Notes: generated from the letters alone by a model not told the origin. DNA of 34,754 bases from Spirochaetaceae bacterium (GCA_003552985.1 PUPD01000281.1:1-34754); one strand, 5' to 3'. Counted from the first letter of the stretch, positions 1 to 7,729 are shown. Made by a program: numbers and translations.

Positions 1-529
1 GATGCTCCCAAAAATGAACCTTTTCAAGATGCTCGGTCACACGGTACAGCTCGCGAAAAAACGCCCGCACCGCAAGGGTCAGCTCGTGGGTTGCCTTGAG
101 CGCCATCTCAACCAGCTCTTCAAAATCAGCGCGCAAAAACGGGTATACTTCCGGCTTTTCAATACTGAAATGGCTCGCTACCTGTTTCGCCACGTCGGCC
201 ACGTTGTCGGTGGTTTCGATCAACCCGAGCACGTCGCCGCGAGAGTCGGGGATGAGCATCTCCGAGTAAATGCGATGCGTGATCGCGCGGCGCAACTCGT
301 CGGCCTTGCGTTCGGCCGTATCGATTTCGCGTGATTTCTCTTCAAATTGCTCGAACTCACCGGCGAAGTACTTCTTGAGTGATTCCCCAAGTAACAGAGA
401 GCATTGATCGATATAGCTCAAGTACTGATCAATCTCCATCTCAAGCGCTTTAGTTCGTGAGCCGAAAACGCGTCCGATTCCGTCACGCCCCGGGTCCTTT
501 CTGCTGATTGTCTCGTTTCTCCTGGCCAT
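1..529 (-). CDS. DUF47 / PhoU-like phosphate transport regulator (3' end off the window)
   Basis: This gene is missing from the ORF track because it leaves the left edge; I read it by translating the reverse complement. It starts MARRNETISRKDPGRDG and continues open for 176 codons. The part seen is rich in helix-forming charged residues and contains SLLLGESLKKYFAG, ADELRRAITHRIYSEM and GLIETTDNVADVAKQ. This pattern fits the DUF47 (YkaA/TIGR00153) family, helical-bundle relatives of PhoU often encoded next to a PiT-type low-affinity phosphate permease. The start is supported by a GAGGGAG Shine-Dalgarno a few bases upstream. A pit gene would be expected just beyond the left edge (inference). 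The family's role is thought to be modulation of phosphate uptake; the biochemical activity is not settled. The C-terminal part is not visible. Confidence 0.8.
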   Translation of the reverse strand, partial: MARRNETISRKDPGRDGIGRVFGSRTKALEMEIDQYLSYIDQCSLLLGESLKKYFAGEFEQFEEKSREIDTAERKADELRRAITHRIYSEMLIPDSRGDVLGLIETTDNVADVAKQVASHFSIEKPEVYPFLRADFEELVEMALKATHELTLAVRAFFRELYRVTEHLEKVHFWEH

Positions 530-543
530 TGTGCTCCCTCTGT

Positions 544-567
544 TGTCTCGTGGTCTCGTTGTCTCGA
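544..567. repeat. Three imperfect tandem octamers before the DUF47 gene
   Basis: On the plus strand three adjacent 8-mers read TGTCTCGT, GGTCTCGT and TGTCTCGA. They lie in the untranslated region just upstream of the DUF47 gene's ribosome binding site (gene on minus). The rest of the 192-bp gap shows no convincing promoter to me. The copies may be slippage-prone or simply chance low complexity. Confidence 0.5.
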
Positions 568-721
568 TTCTCTATGCCTGTGGCTCCCGATGGTGCGGTC
601 TTCGGCGCATGTTGTTACGGGCAGGTACCGGGTTGCGGGACGCAACGCTGCCTTTCGGCGGCGCTGCGTTTCAGGAGCGCTACAATTACCGACGCCGCCA
701 CGGGGCGGACCGGTTCGGATC

Positions 722-1360
722 CTACGCCATTCCGACCACACGCTTGGCGGCACGCAGGTAGTTTGTGTTCGTTTTAGACGCCAGGCCAAGCTCCTCGATC
801 ACCTTCCGCATCCCGTCGTAGTTCTCGCTCTCGGCGCAAGCGGTTTCCACCTGTGCTCCGTTGAACCATACGTAGGCGTACTCGCAGATGATGTCGTCGA
901 TTGTGAAGCCGTAGCGCATTTTCTCCACGTTGACGACCGCCAGTTCCCGGTGTTCGCGCGCCATTGCTATAAAGGTGTCGATATCGTACTCGTCCTGATC
1001 GAGCTTCATATCGATCTCCAGGTGCGAGATAATCGTTGCCAGATCAGCGGACTTCACGGGAAACTGAAACTTGCCCCGCGGCTGAAAGACTTCATAGCCG
1101 TCCGGAGTTTCGTCGACTTTGGTCTTGATGTCAAGCAGACCTTCGCGGACTTTGACATTTGCCTCGTTGGTATGAACCGACAGAAAGTAGGTCTCAACCG
1201 GCATCCGGCGCGCCTTGAAAAGGACCGTACGTCCGTTCCACATGCGTTCCTTGACGGCGTCGATAACGCCATTCTCAAAGACGCGAAACTCAGCGCGCGG
1301 AATAATCTTCGCCGCCTCTTCAGCGGTTGTTGCCTTGTTCTGACTGTAGACATCGGCCAT
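722..1360 (-). CDS. CYTH-like (triphosphate tunnel) domain protein
   Basis: A 212-residue protein. The ORF track starts it further upstream, but ATG at 1360 (MADVYSQNK) is preferred because GGAGGG lies about 10 nt before it and the upstream residues look non-coding. It has the alternating charged beta-strand pattern of the CYTH fold: AEFRVFENG, then VKVREGLLDIKTKVDE, PRGKFQFP, NVEKMRYGF and a C-terminal NTNYLRAAKRVVG. CYTH proteins use such inward-facing E/K/R residues to bind triphosphate and metal ions, and include thiamine triphosphatases, polyphosphatases and class IV adenylate cyclases. The N-terminal ExExK signature is degenerate here (EFRVF), so catalysis is uncertain. It lies between a DUF47 gene and a Prune/PPX1-like phosphatase, which would suit polyphosphate or triphosphate metabolism. 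The family call comes from pattern recognition only. Confidence 0.55.
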   Translation of the reverse strand: MADVYSQNKATTAEEAAKIIPRAEFRVFENGVIDAVKERMWNGRTVLFKARRMPVETYFLSVHTNEANVKVREGLLDIKTKVDETPDGYEVFQPRGKFQFPVKSADLATIISHLEIDMKLDQDEYDIDTFIAMAREHRELAVVNVEKMRYGFTIDDIICEYAYVWFNGAQVETACAESENYDGMRKVIEELGLASKTNTNYLRAAKRVVGMA

Positions 1361-1604
1361 GGTTGCTTGCCCTCCGTTTCTTTCCATACTTTGAGTGAAT
1401 GGTACAACTGTGTGCAGTAGTGGAAGGTATAGTAGCACGACCTTGTGGCACTGCACCAATCAAAATCATTGTTTTAGTATCTAGAGAACTTTTGGTATGC
1501 CGGCGCGCTGTTTTGCTTGACAGCAGCGGGAGGTCGGAGGAGTATTGCGCCGTGTGCCATGGGCACCATACCGGCAATTCAGCCACATGGAGGCAATACA
1601 AATC

Positions 1605-2711
1605 ATGTCTGAAAAAAAAGGGCAAGCGCTTGAACAGTATCTTAAGACCGTGAAGAGCAGGATGGGGGATGCGGGCAGGATGCACTGCATCGTCGGAAAC
1701 GAGGCTGCAGATCTCGATTCTATGGCATCGGCACTAGTCTACGCCTATTTCCGGGGTTCAACGGCCGAGACGCCGGATACCGTCTTCGTGCCGCTCATTC
1801 CAATACCTCGCGACGACTTCAAGCTACGCACCGAAGCGGTGTTCCTGTTTTCGGAAGCCGGAGTGGATCCGCAGTGGTTGGTGTTTTCGGAAGACATCGA
1901 TCTGAAACCGCTGTATAATGCGGGCAAGCTTGAGCTCACCCTGGTCGACCACAATCGCCCTACGGGGGCCCAGGCCGAGTTTGAGAATGCCGTAACGGGA
2001 GTCATCGACCATCACGCCGACGAGGGGTTGTTCGAGACTGCCTCGCCGCGCAAGATTGAGCCGGTAGGTTCTGCCGCCACCCTGGTGACCGAGCTGATTC
2101 TCGGCGAGGCTGAAGATCTGCTGGATGCCGGAGTGACCACTCTGCTGCTCGGCACCATCCTGCTCGATACCGTGAATCTTGACCCTGAAGCGAAGCGAGT
2201 AACCCCGAAAGACGAGACGGTTGCCGCGGAGCTGCTGAAGCGCAGCGGCATTGAGCAGAAAGCGCTGTTCGACCGCGTGCAACACGAGAAGTTCAACGTT
2301 TCGGCGCTGGACAGCAGTGATCTGCTCCGCAAGGACTACAAGCAGTGGGAGCTTGGGCGACACCGAGTCGGAATCAGCTCGGTTTTGCTTTCGTTCGCCG
2401 ACTGGTTGAAGAAAGATTCGACTCTGTCGCAATCGCTGGCACGTTACGCCGAGTCGGGCAATCTCGATTTGCTGTTGGCGATGAACGCCTACACCGCGCC
2501 TGAGTTCACGCGGGAGCTGGGCGTGTACTGTCCGGACAGTGAGTTGCGCGCTAAGCTCCTCGATCACCTGGAGCAGTGTGGTCTCGAGTTAACCCCGATT
2601 ACGGCCGAAACGCCTGACGGATCAACGGCCTTGTTCGCGCAGGGAAACCTGGGGATTTCGAGGAAGAAACTGCAGCCGATGTTGGCTGAGTTTTTTGCAT
2701 CGCTGTCCTGA
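1605..2711 (+). CDS. DHH-DHHA2 phosphoesterase, exopolyphosphatase (PPX1/Prune) or pyrophosphatase type
   Basis: A 368-residue protein with the metal-binding motifs of DHH phosphoesterases: GNEAADLDSMASA near residue 34, then DHNRP, VIDHHADEG and GTILLDTVNL. The first motif closely resembles that of yeast PPX1 and animal Prune. The C-terminal half fits a DHHA2 domain, the arrangement of Mn-dependent pyrophosphatases (about 310 aa) and PPX1 (about 390 aa); the length here is nearer PPX1. Expected chemistry is metal-dependent hydrolysis of phosphoanhydride bonds in the cytoplasm. ATG 1605 was chosen over ATG 1587 because the in-frame ATGGAGG upstream supplies a GGAGG Shine-Dalgarno 11 nt from 1605. 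A TTGACA lies at 1517-1522 but no good -10 follows it at normal spacing. It is divergent from the CYTH-like gene. Confidence 0.82.
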   Translation: MSEKKGQALEQYLKTVKSRMGDAGRMHCIVGNEAADLDSMASALVYAYFRGSTAETPDTVFVPLIPIPRDDFKLRTEAVFLFSEAGVDPQWLVFSEDIDLKPLYNAGKLELTLVDHNRPTGAQAEFENAVTGVIDHHADEGLFETASPRKIEPVGSAATLVTELILGEAEDLLDAGVTTLLLGTILLDTVNLDPEAKRVTPKDETVAAELLKRSGIEQKALFDRVQHEKFNVSALDSSDLLRKDYKQWELGRHRVGISSVLLSFADWLKKDSTLSQSLARYAESGNLDLLLAMNAYTAPEFTRELGVYCPDSELRAKLLDHLEQCGLELTPITAETPDGSTALFAQGNLGISRKKLQPMLAEFFASLS

Positions 2712-3055
2712 GGCGGTTGGTTCTGAATTGCTATAGAAATGTCTGTTACCGGATATAGAGGTCTTTTTCTCGACAAGATTATCGATTGCGGGTTAAGCTT
2801 CCGCCAACCAAAACCAGCAATAATGAAACTGCAACGCACTGTACAACCGTTCGGTAGAGGCTTAACACAAACTTAACACAACTATGTCACAAGACACAGT
2901 TGTGACAGGCGGACAGTTGTCACAGATACGCGCCCGAAAATGATCGAAAAAAGAGTGCGCACGAGGATCGCATGAGGATCACGGTTAAAAACCTGGAAAA
3001 GCATCTAATGAGGAGAGTTATCATGAGAAAGATTCGTTTTTTGAAAGGAGAGAGT
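2712..3055. other. 344-bp intergenic region upstream of tctC
   Basis: No gene is supported here. The ORF track extends tctC upstream to 2972, but that stretch lacks protein-like character and tctC has a clear signal peptide and ribosome binding site further down. The region is AT-richer than its neighbours. It holds a tandem pair CTTAACACAAA/CTTAACACAAC and a cluster of TGTCACA half-sites, described separately. I found no intrinsic terminator for the upstream phosphatase gene and no promoter with both boxes convincing. Confidence 0.6.
2861..2925. promoter_or_regulatory. Candidate operator cluster ahead of the tct operon
   Basis: Three repeat types are packed into 65 bp. CTTAACACAAA is followed directly by CTTAACACAAC (2861-2882). 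TGTCACAA (2885-2892) and TTGTGACA (2900-2907) form a perfect 8-bp inverted repeat with a 7-nt spacer. ACAGTTGTGACAG (2896-2908) recurs as ACAGTTGTCACAG (2913-2925), 12 of 13 identical with a 17-nt period. The TGTCACA half-sites are therefore 16-17 nt apart, which would place bound proteins 1.5 to 1.7 helical turns apart. No U-run follows the inverted repeat, so it is not an intrinsic terminator. Regulator unknown. Confidence 0.5.
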
Positions 3056-4054
3056 ATGAAGCGAGTATTGGTTTTTCTGCTTCTTGTGACATTGACCTTC
3101 AGTGTCTTCGCCGGAGGTCAACAGGAAGAGGCGGCGCCGGATCCTGACGCAGCTGTAGGCCCCTGGGAGCCGACCCGCCCTATTACCATTATTACCCACG
3201 TGGGTCCTGGTGGTGGTATGGATGTAGCTACCCGTCTCTTTGTTGATATCGCCAGCGAGTTCACCGACGCTACCTTCGTGGTGGAGAATATCACCGGCGG
3301 CGGTACCATGAATGCCTCCCGCGCGGTGCTGGACCGTCCCGCCGACGGCTACACCGTCTTCGGCATGGCGATGTCCAACGTCAATAGCGTGGTCGCCAAC
3401 GAGTTTGACCGGGATGTGTTCATCGACGGCTATCACTGGATCGCAAAAATCCAGCGGGACCCTGCAGCCGTTATTATCCACAAGAGGGACCGCGATGCCG
3501 GTATGGACTTCGAAGGCATCATCGAGCAGGCTCGACAAATGGGTGGCCGACAGAACTGGGCCGTGCCGGTACTGGGCGGCAACAAGCACTTTGAAGCGCT
3601 CATGATCTGGGAAGCTACCGGCGTGGAAGCCACGGCAACACCGTATGAAACGGGCCCCCTGGGGGCGGCTGCGGTACTGGGCGGCTCGGCGCAGGTCCAA
3701 ATGGGCAACCCCTTCAACGCCGCCGGTCGCGACCTATGGGTAGCGGCGATCGCGTCTCCCGAGCGTATGCCCGGCTTTGAAGATTCCCCTACCTTTGCTG
3801 AGCTGGGTTATCCCGAACTGAATGACGAGCATATCTGGCGCGGTTTCGCGGTAAAGCAGGGAACCCCACGGGAAATGATAGAGTGGTTTCAGGGTATTGT
3901 TCTCCAGGTTTACGAGCACCCCCGGTGGCAGGCATTCAACGCGGAAAACGCAATTATGCCCCGAGCGGTGTTCGACGATGACTTCCGGGCCATCGTTGAC
4001 AGTACCATGGAGAAGACCGAGTTCTGGTTGCGAGAGCTCGGTATGCTGGATTGA
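3056..4054 (+). CDS. tctC: TctC-type (Bug family) periplasmic solute-binding protein
   Basis: A 332-residue extracytoplasmic binding protein of a tripartite tricarboxylate transporter. It captures a carboxylate in the periplasm and hands it to TctAB; the exact substrate cannot be read from sequence. The start is ATG 3056 (MKRVLVFLLLVTLTFSV), preceded by AAAGGAG. A hydrophobic signal peptide ends near VFAGGQQEE, with likely cleavage after Ala; no lipobox Cys is present. The glycine-rich THVGPGGGMDVATRLF matches the first ligand-binding loop of Bug proteins. Later NITGGGTMNASRAV and AAAVLGGSAQVQMGN are also family-like. It is first in a tctC-tctB-tctA operon, the usual gene order. A GC-rich hairpin separates it from tctB and a repeat cluster lies upstream. 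Confidence 0.93.
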   Translation: MKRVLVFLLLVTLTFSVFAGGQQEEAAPDPDAAVGPWEPTRPITIITHVGPGGGMDVATRLFVDIASEFTDATFVVENITGGGTMNASRAVLDRPADGYTVFGMAMSNVNSVVANEFDRDVFIDGYHWIAKIQRDPAAVIIHKRDRDAGMDFEGIIEQARQMGGRQNWAVPVLGGNKHFEALMIWEATGVEATATPYETGPLGAAAVLGGSAQVQMGNPFNAAGRDLWVAAIASPERMPGFEDSPTFAELGYPELNDEHIWRGFAVKQGTPREMIEWFQGIVLQVYEHPRWQAFNAENAIMPRAVFDDDFRAIVDSTMEKTEFWLRELGMLD

Positions 4055-4100
4055 AGCCGACAGACACGGTTGTTACATAGGCTAAACATGACGGGAGCAG

Positions 4101-4123
4101 GCGGTCGGGCTCTGTCCGGCCGC
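4101..4123 (+). other. Stable intercistronic hairpin between tctC and tctB
   Basis: GCGGTCGG (4101-4108) pairs with CCGGCCGC (4116-4123): 8 base pairs including one T.G wobble, closing a 7-nt loop GCTCTGT. No U-run follows, so it is not a canonical intrinsic terminator. Such hairpins 3' of binding-protein genes in transporter operons can protect the upstream mRNA and raise binding protein over permease; that role is inferred here. Confidence 0.6.
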
Positions 4124-4140
4124 GTGTTCCTTGTCCTCGG

Positions 4141-4728
4141 ATGGAGGGTGCGCAATTGGAAGAACTTGGCAGGTTTTTTGCAACCCACGGGTTGCTGATG
4201 CAGTTGGTCTTTTTGATTATTGCGCTTGCAGTAGCCTGGGTGCTGATCAGGCCGTTCAAAAGACTTCATCCGTATACGGGACAGGTGTTGGTGCTGGCCG
4301 GCGTTTTCTGGATCGGTTTGCTGTTCTTTATGATCACCTATTCGTTCCCCATGCCCCGATTCGCAGCAGTGGCCACCACCGCGGCTACCATCCCACGTTT
4401 CTGGTTTTATGTGCTTATCCCGGTCACACTTCTGGCCTTCATCCCCATGTTGAGAGGGGAAGAGCAGCCCGACCCAAAATGGGGCAGCGTGTGGCGCGTG
4501 GCTATCGTCTTCGGCGTGCTGGTAGCAAGCCTCTTTGCATTTCGTTATATCGGCTACTACCTCAGCTCGGCGATTTTTCTGGTGGTGGTGATGTGGCTGC
4601 TGGAATCGCGCAGTAAGATTGAACTGGTCGCGGTGCCGGTAGGCTGGATGATATTCTCCTATTTCTTCTTCGCTCGGTTGCTATATGTTCGCTTACCGGT
4701 CGGCACGCTGTTCGCCGGGTTGCTATGA
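4141..4728 (+). CDS. tctB: TctB, small membrane subunit of tripartite carboxylate transporter
   Basis: A protein of up to 195 residues with about four hydrophobic helices: LLMQLVFLIIALAVAWVLI, VLVLAGVFWIGLLFFMITY, VAIVFGVLVASLFAF and SSAIFLVVVMWLL. The poorly conserved TctB family has this size and topology and acts with TctA in the inner membrane. Start choice is open. ATG 4141 reads MEGAQLEELG but has little Shine-Dalgarno upstream. TTG 4156 (LEELGRFF) has GGAGG, contained in ATGGAGG, 8-9 nt before it and may be the true start. The 3' end comes shortly before tctA starts. It sits between tctC and tctA, which supports the call more than the sequence itself does. Confidence 0.85.
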   Translation: MEGAQLEELGRFFATHGLLMQLVFLIIALAVAWVLIRPFKRLHPYTGQVLVLAGVFWIGLLFFMITYSFPMPRFAAVATTAATIPRFWFYVLIPVTLLAFIPMLRGEEQPDPKWGSVWRVAIVFGVLVASLFAFRYIGYYLSSAIFLVVVMWLLESRSKIELVAVPVGWMIFSYFFFARLLYVRLPVGTLFAGLL

Positions 4729-4747
4729 TAAAAAGGGGTGTAGCGTC

Positions 4748-6244
4748 ATGATGGATATACTTGTCAACCTGGGCGGCGGCTTCGGCATCATGTTTACGCC
4801 CATGGCAATCTTTTTGTGCCTGCTGGGTGTTTTCGCCGGTATTACCTTCGGCGCCATCCCCGGCATATCGCCCTCCATGGCGGTGGCGCTGCTGCTGCCG
4901 ATGACCTTCCGCCTGGAACCCATTCTGGGCATGGTGCTGCTGTTGGGTGCTTACAAGGGCGCCAACTACGGTGGCTCGGTCTCGGCGGTGCTCATTAACA
5001 CACCGGGCACCCCGTCTGCGGCTGTAACCGGCTTTGACGGCTACCCCATGGCAAAGACCGGTCGCGTCGGCGAGGCGATGGGTGTGTCGCTGTATGCCTC
5101 CATGATCGGAGGGATCATTGGAACAGTGGTCCTTATCCTGTTTGCCGCGCCGCTGGCGCGGGTGGCCCTGGAGTTCTGGCCTTCCGAGTACTTTGCCCTT
5201 ACCGTTTTGGGTCTTACCACCGTGGCCACGATGGGGGGAAAGAACTGGCAAAAGGCGTTGGTGGCGGTGGTATTCGGACTGCTTCTGAACACCGTGGGCA
5301 TGGAACCCTTTGCGGGAACACGCCGCTTCACCTTCGGGGAAGTTCGCCTGTTCGAGGGCTTCTCCCTGGTACCCGCCATCATAGGGCTCTTTGCGCTGGG
5401 AGAGCTCTTCTACAATCTGGAGCACTACGTTAAGGGTGAAAAGTTCGATAAGCTGGCCTATAAGCTGCCTAAGCTGAGCTACTACCTTACGGTTTGGAAA
5501 AACATAACACGTGCCGGTGTGCTCGGAACTATCATCGGGATATTCCCCGGTGCGGGCGGTACTATTGCAGCGTTTATTTGCTATGATGTAGAGAAACGTT
5601 TCAGCAAGAAGCCCGATGAGTTCGGCAAAGGTGCACCGGAAGGCGTCGCGGCGGCGGAATCGTCGAACAGTGCTTCTGCCGGTGGTGCTCTCGTTCCCTT
5701 GCTGGCCCTAGGGATACCCGGAAGCGCCACGGCGGCTGTGCTGCTGAGCTCGTTACTGGTGCACGGCTTGAATCCCGGCCCCGAAATGTTCGTCGATGAG
5801 CCCGAACTGGTGTACGGGATGTTTGCTTCCATGTTTATGGCCAACGCCTTCATCCTGGCGGTGGGGCTTCTGGGAGCGCAGCTTTTTGTTCGGGTAACCG
5901 ATCTGAGTAAGAAGTTGCTCTATCCTCTCATTTTCGTCTTCGCCATAGTCGGCAGCTATGCCGTCACCAATTCGATGTATCCGGTGGTAGTGTGCGTGGC
6001 CTTTGGTGTAGTCGGTTGGATTTTCCGGCGCTACGGCTTCCCCACCGCACCGGTCGTGCTGGGTATCGTGCTGGGGAGATTGGCGGAAATGAGTTTCCGG
6101 CAGGCGCTTATGATCGGCGGTATCGAGAGCTTCTACCAGCGTCCGCTGACACTGATTATGCTGGCTACTGCCATAGCGGCTGTAGTGTATCCCATCGTGA
6201 AGAAGCGCATCACCGGGAGGGCAGCCATAGGAAGAGAGGAGTGA
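4748..6244 (+). CDS. tctA: TctA, large membrane subunit of tripartite carboxylate transporter
   Basis: A 498-residue, strongly hydrophobic protein with about a dozen membrane segments, close to the usual TctA length of about 500. Diagnostic parts are GITFGAIPGISPSMAVALLLP near the N-terminus and NYGGSVSAVLINTPGTPSAAVTGFDGYPMA, both TctA signatures. A second glycine-proline-rich set, FPGAGGTIAAF and LALGIPGSATAAVLL, comes from the internal repeat of the family. It forms the transport channel driven by an ion gradient. ATG 4748 (MMDILVNLGGG) is chosen over the upstream start at 4685, which overlaps tctB; an AAAAGGGG Shine-Dalgarno lies about 10 nt upstream. It is the last gene of the operon and converges with the MFS gene; no clear terminator was seen. 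Confidence 0.95.
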   Translation: MMDILVNLGGGFGIMFTPMAIFLCLLGVFAGITFGAIPGISPSMAVALLLPMTFRLEPILGMVLLLGAYKGANYGGSVSAVLINTPGTPSAAVTGFDGYPMAKTGRVGEAMGVSLYASMIGGIIGTVVLILFAAPLARVALEFWPSEYFALTVLGLTTVATMGGKNWQKALVAVVFGLLLNTVGMEPFAGTRRFTFGEVRLFEGFSLVPAIIGLFALGELFYNLEHYVKGEKFDKLAYKLPKLSYYLTVWKNITRAGVLGTIIGIFPGAGGTIAAFICYDVEKRFSKKPDEFGKGAPEGVAAAESSNSASAGGALVPLLALGIPGSATAAVLLSSLLVHGLNPGPEMFVDEPELVYGMFASMFMANAFILAVGLLGAQLFVRVTDLSKKLLYPLIFVFAIVGSYAVTNSMYPVVVCVAFGVVGWIFRRYGFPTAPVVLGIVLGRLAEMSFRQALMIGGIESFYQRPLTLIMLATAIAAVVYPIVKKRITGRAAIGREE

Positions 6245-6353
6245 GCCCGGGGAAGTATCGTGTACGAAGGATCATCGGGTAGATCCGGTCCGGTTCGATT
6301 CCGGGGAATTGCACGAACGCAGGTGCGAATGCGAATCCTGCCGGCGCAATAGC

Positions 6354-7550
6354 TCAGGCGCGCGAGCGTAGAGCCGACACAAGCGCAACCAGGTACAGCG
6401 CGGCCCCGAGCAGGAACACAGCTTCCGGTGAACCGGCGCGCTCAATCGCAAGCCAGCCGACTATTGGTCCGGTAGCCGCTCCCAAATCGGCCGCGCTCAC
6501 GAACTGGGCGAAACTGCGCGGCCCGCTCACCCCGGCCTGCGCGACCAGAGCAATCTTGCAGGCCACGGTTGCCACGAAGAACAGCAGCAGGGCCGGGAGC
6601 AACAGCGGCGAGGCGGGCATCAGGGCTGTGGCGCCAAGGGCGAGCGCCCCGACTCCAAAGGCTGTAATCTCGCCGGCCCGTCGGCCGACGCGGTCGACCA
6701 GGCGCCCCAGGTACGGTGATCCTATGCAGTTGATCGTGTAGTTGAGCGCTATCAGGAGGCCGTTCAGCGTCGCGATACCCAGAGTGATGACCCCTAATTC
6801 CAGCTGTTCACCAAAATGGCTCCGAAGCGCAAAGCCCAGCGTCGAAATAATCAGGCCGGTTCCGACCGCGCGTTCGACGAATCCTCGAAACAGCAACGCC
6901 GCACCGGCCTTGCCGTTAGCGGGCGTGTGCTCGTGTGCGGGAGTGCTGACGGAGGCCAGGAGCCGAAATCCCCTTATCTCCAACGGGATTGCAAAAAGCG
7001 AGACCATGCCGGCAACCACAAACGCCGCGCTGTAGCCGAACCCGTCGAAAAGGAGCGCTCCAGCGAGCGTCCCTGCGATGAAGCCCAACTCCACGACCCC
7101 GTTGTAGATTCCGTAGACTCCGGCGGCTTGAGATTCCGGGCGGCTGCCGATCGAGGTCATCACGCCGGTGTGCCGAATGATTGACCACGCAACGCCCCAC
7201 AGCGCTCGCGCAGCCAAAAAAACGAAGAACGGAGGAGCGGTCGCGTACACCAGGCTGGCTGCGGCACCGGCGGCGAGCGCCGCCGCGAGCACCCGCGACG
7301 GGACGCCCCGTGCCAGGATTCTACGTGCCACGTGATTGCTTGCCAGTCGTATCCAGCGGTTGGCGGACAGCAGTATGCCGACCTGCAGCGGTGTGAGGCC
7401 CAACGCCGCATAGTGCACCGGCACCACGACGTAGATCGTCACGTCGCCGGCAAGCGAAAACGCGACCGCAAGCGCCAGCATCACGACCGGCTGATGAGCT
7501 TTGTATGCTGTGTTTAGCGGCTCGCGCACACCGCGCCCCGACCGATTCAC
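6354..7550 (-). CDS. MFS family transporter
   Basis: A 398-residue protein with 12 likely transmembrane helices and the two-bundle layout of the major facilitator superfamily. After the first helix comes PLQVGILLSANRWIRL, and PYLGRLVDRVGRRAG in the middle resembles the loop 8-9 copy of the MFS G-X-X-X-D-R-x-G-R-R motif. Substrate cannot be assigned; drug or sugar efflux-like clades are possible. The start is GTG at 7550 (MNRSGRG), with GGAGG about 5 nt upstream. A TATAAT at 7587-7592 could serve as its -10. It lies downstream of ssrA on the same strand, so readthrough from tmRNA could also contribute. Confidence 0.85.
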   Translation of the reverse strand: MNRSGRGVREPLNTAYKAHQPVVMLALAVAFSLAGDVTIYVVVPVHYAALGLTPLQVGILLSANRWIRLASNHVARRILARGVPSRVLAAALAAGAAASLVYATAPPFFVFLAARALWGVAWSIIRHTGVMTSIGSRPESQAAGVYGIYNGVVELGFIAGTLAGALLFDGFGYSAAFVVAGMVSLFAIPLEIRGFRLLASVSTPAHEHTPANGKAGAALLFRGFVERAVGTGLIISTLGFALRSHFGEQLELGVITLGIATLNGLLIALNYTINCIGSPYLGRLVDRVGRRAGEITAFGVGALALGATALMPASPLLLPALLLFFVATVACKIALVAQAGVSGPRSFAQFVSAADLGAATGPIVGWLAIERAGSPEAVFLLGAALYLVALVSALRSRA

Positions 7551-7586
7551 CGGCCCCTCCGACGTTAGAGCAATTTGACTGTCAGG

Positions 7587-7592
7587 ATTATA
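7587..7592 (-). promoter_or_regulatory. Possible -10 box of the MFS gene
   Basis: Read on the minus strand this is a perfect TATAAT, 36 nt upstream of the GTG start. No good -35 is found 16-18 nt further up, so the promoter is only tentative. Confidence 0.35.
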
Positions 7593-7729
7593 CCTTCACG
7601 CAGCGGGGCTCGGCTACACCTGATCGAGTAGTGGAAATCCGACGTTTACACGCCGAATCAACGACCTAAAGAGGGTGGGGAGGTCGGGCGTTGTTTCAAC
7701 TGCTCCGAGTCAGGCGCTGGAAAGGGGGT

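Noticed and set aside
2-334. 110-aa plus-strand ORF at the left edge
   Set aside because: It is a shadow of the DUF47 gene on minus, whose translation is family-like and has a good ribosome binding site.
508-1420. Plus- and minus-strand ORFs around 508-1420 other than 722-1360
   Set aside because: They are Arg/Pro/Ser-rich frames overlapping the CYTH-like gene and the gap before it.
1517-1545. Promoter for the Prune/PPX-like gene from TTGACA
   Set aside because: At 16-18 nt spacing the -10 would be GGAGTA, GAGTAT or AGTATT, none close to consensus.
6240-6313. Complete tRNA gene around the T-arm-like sequence
   Set aside because: No pairing 5' acceptor strand, D-arm or anticodon arm could be found at the right distance.
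7662-7686. CGACCT/AGGTCG stem as ssrA terminator
   Set aside because: A 6-bp stem with a 13-nt loop and no U-run is too weak to call.
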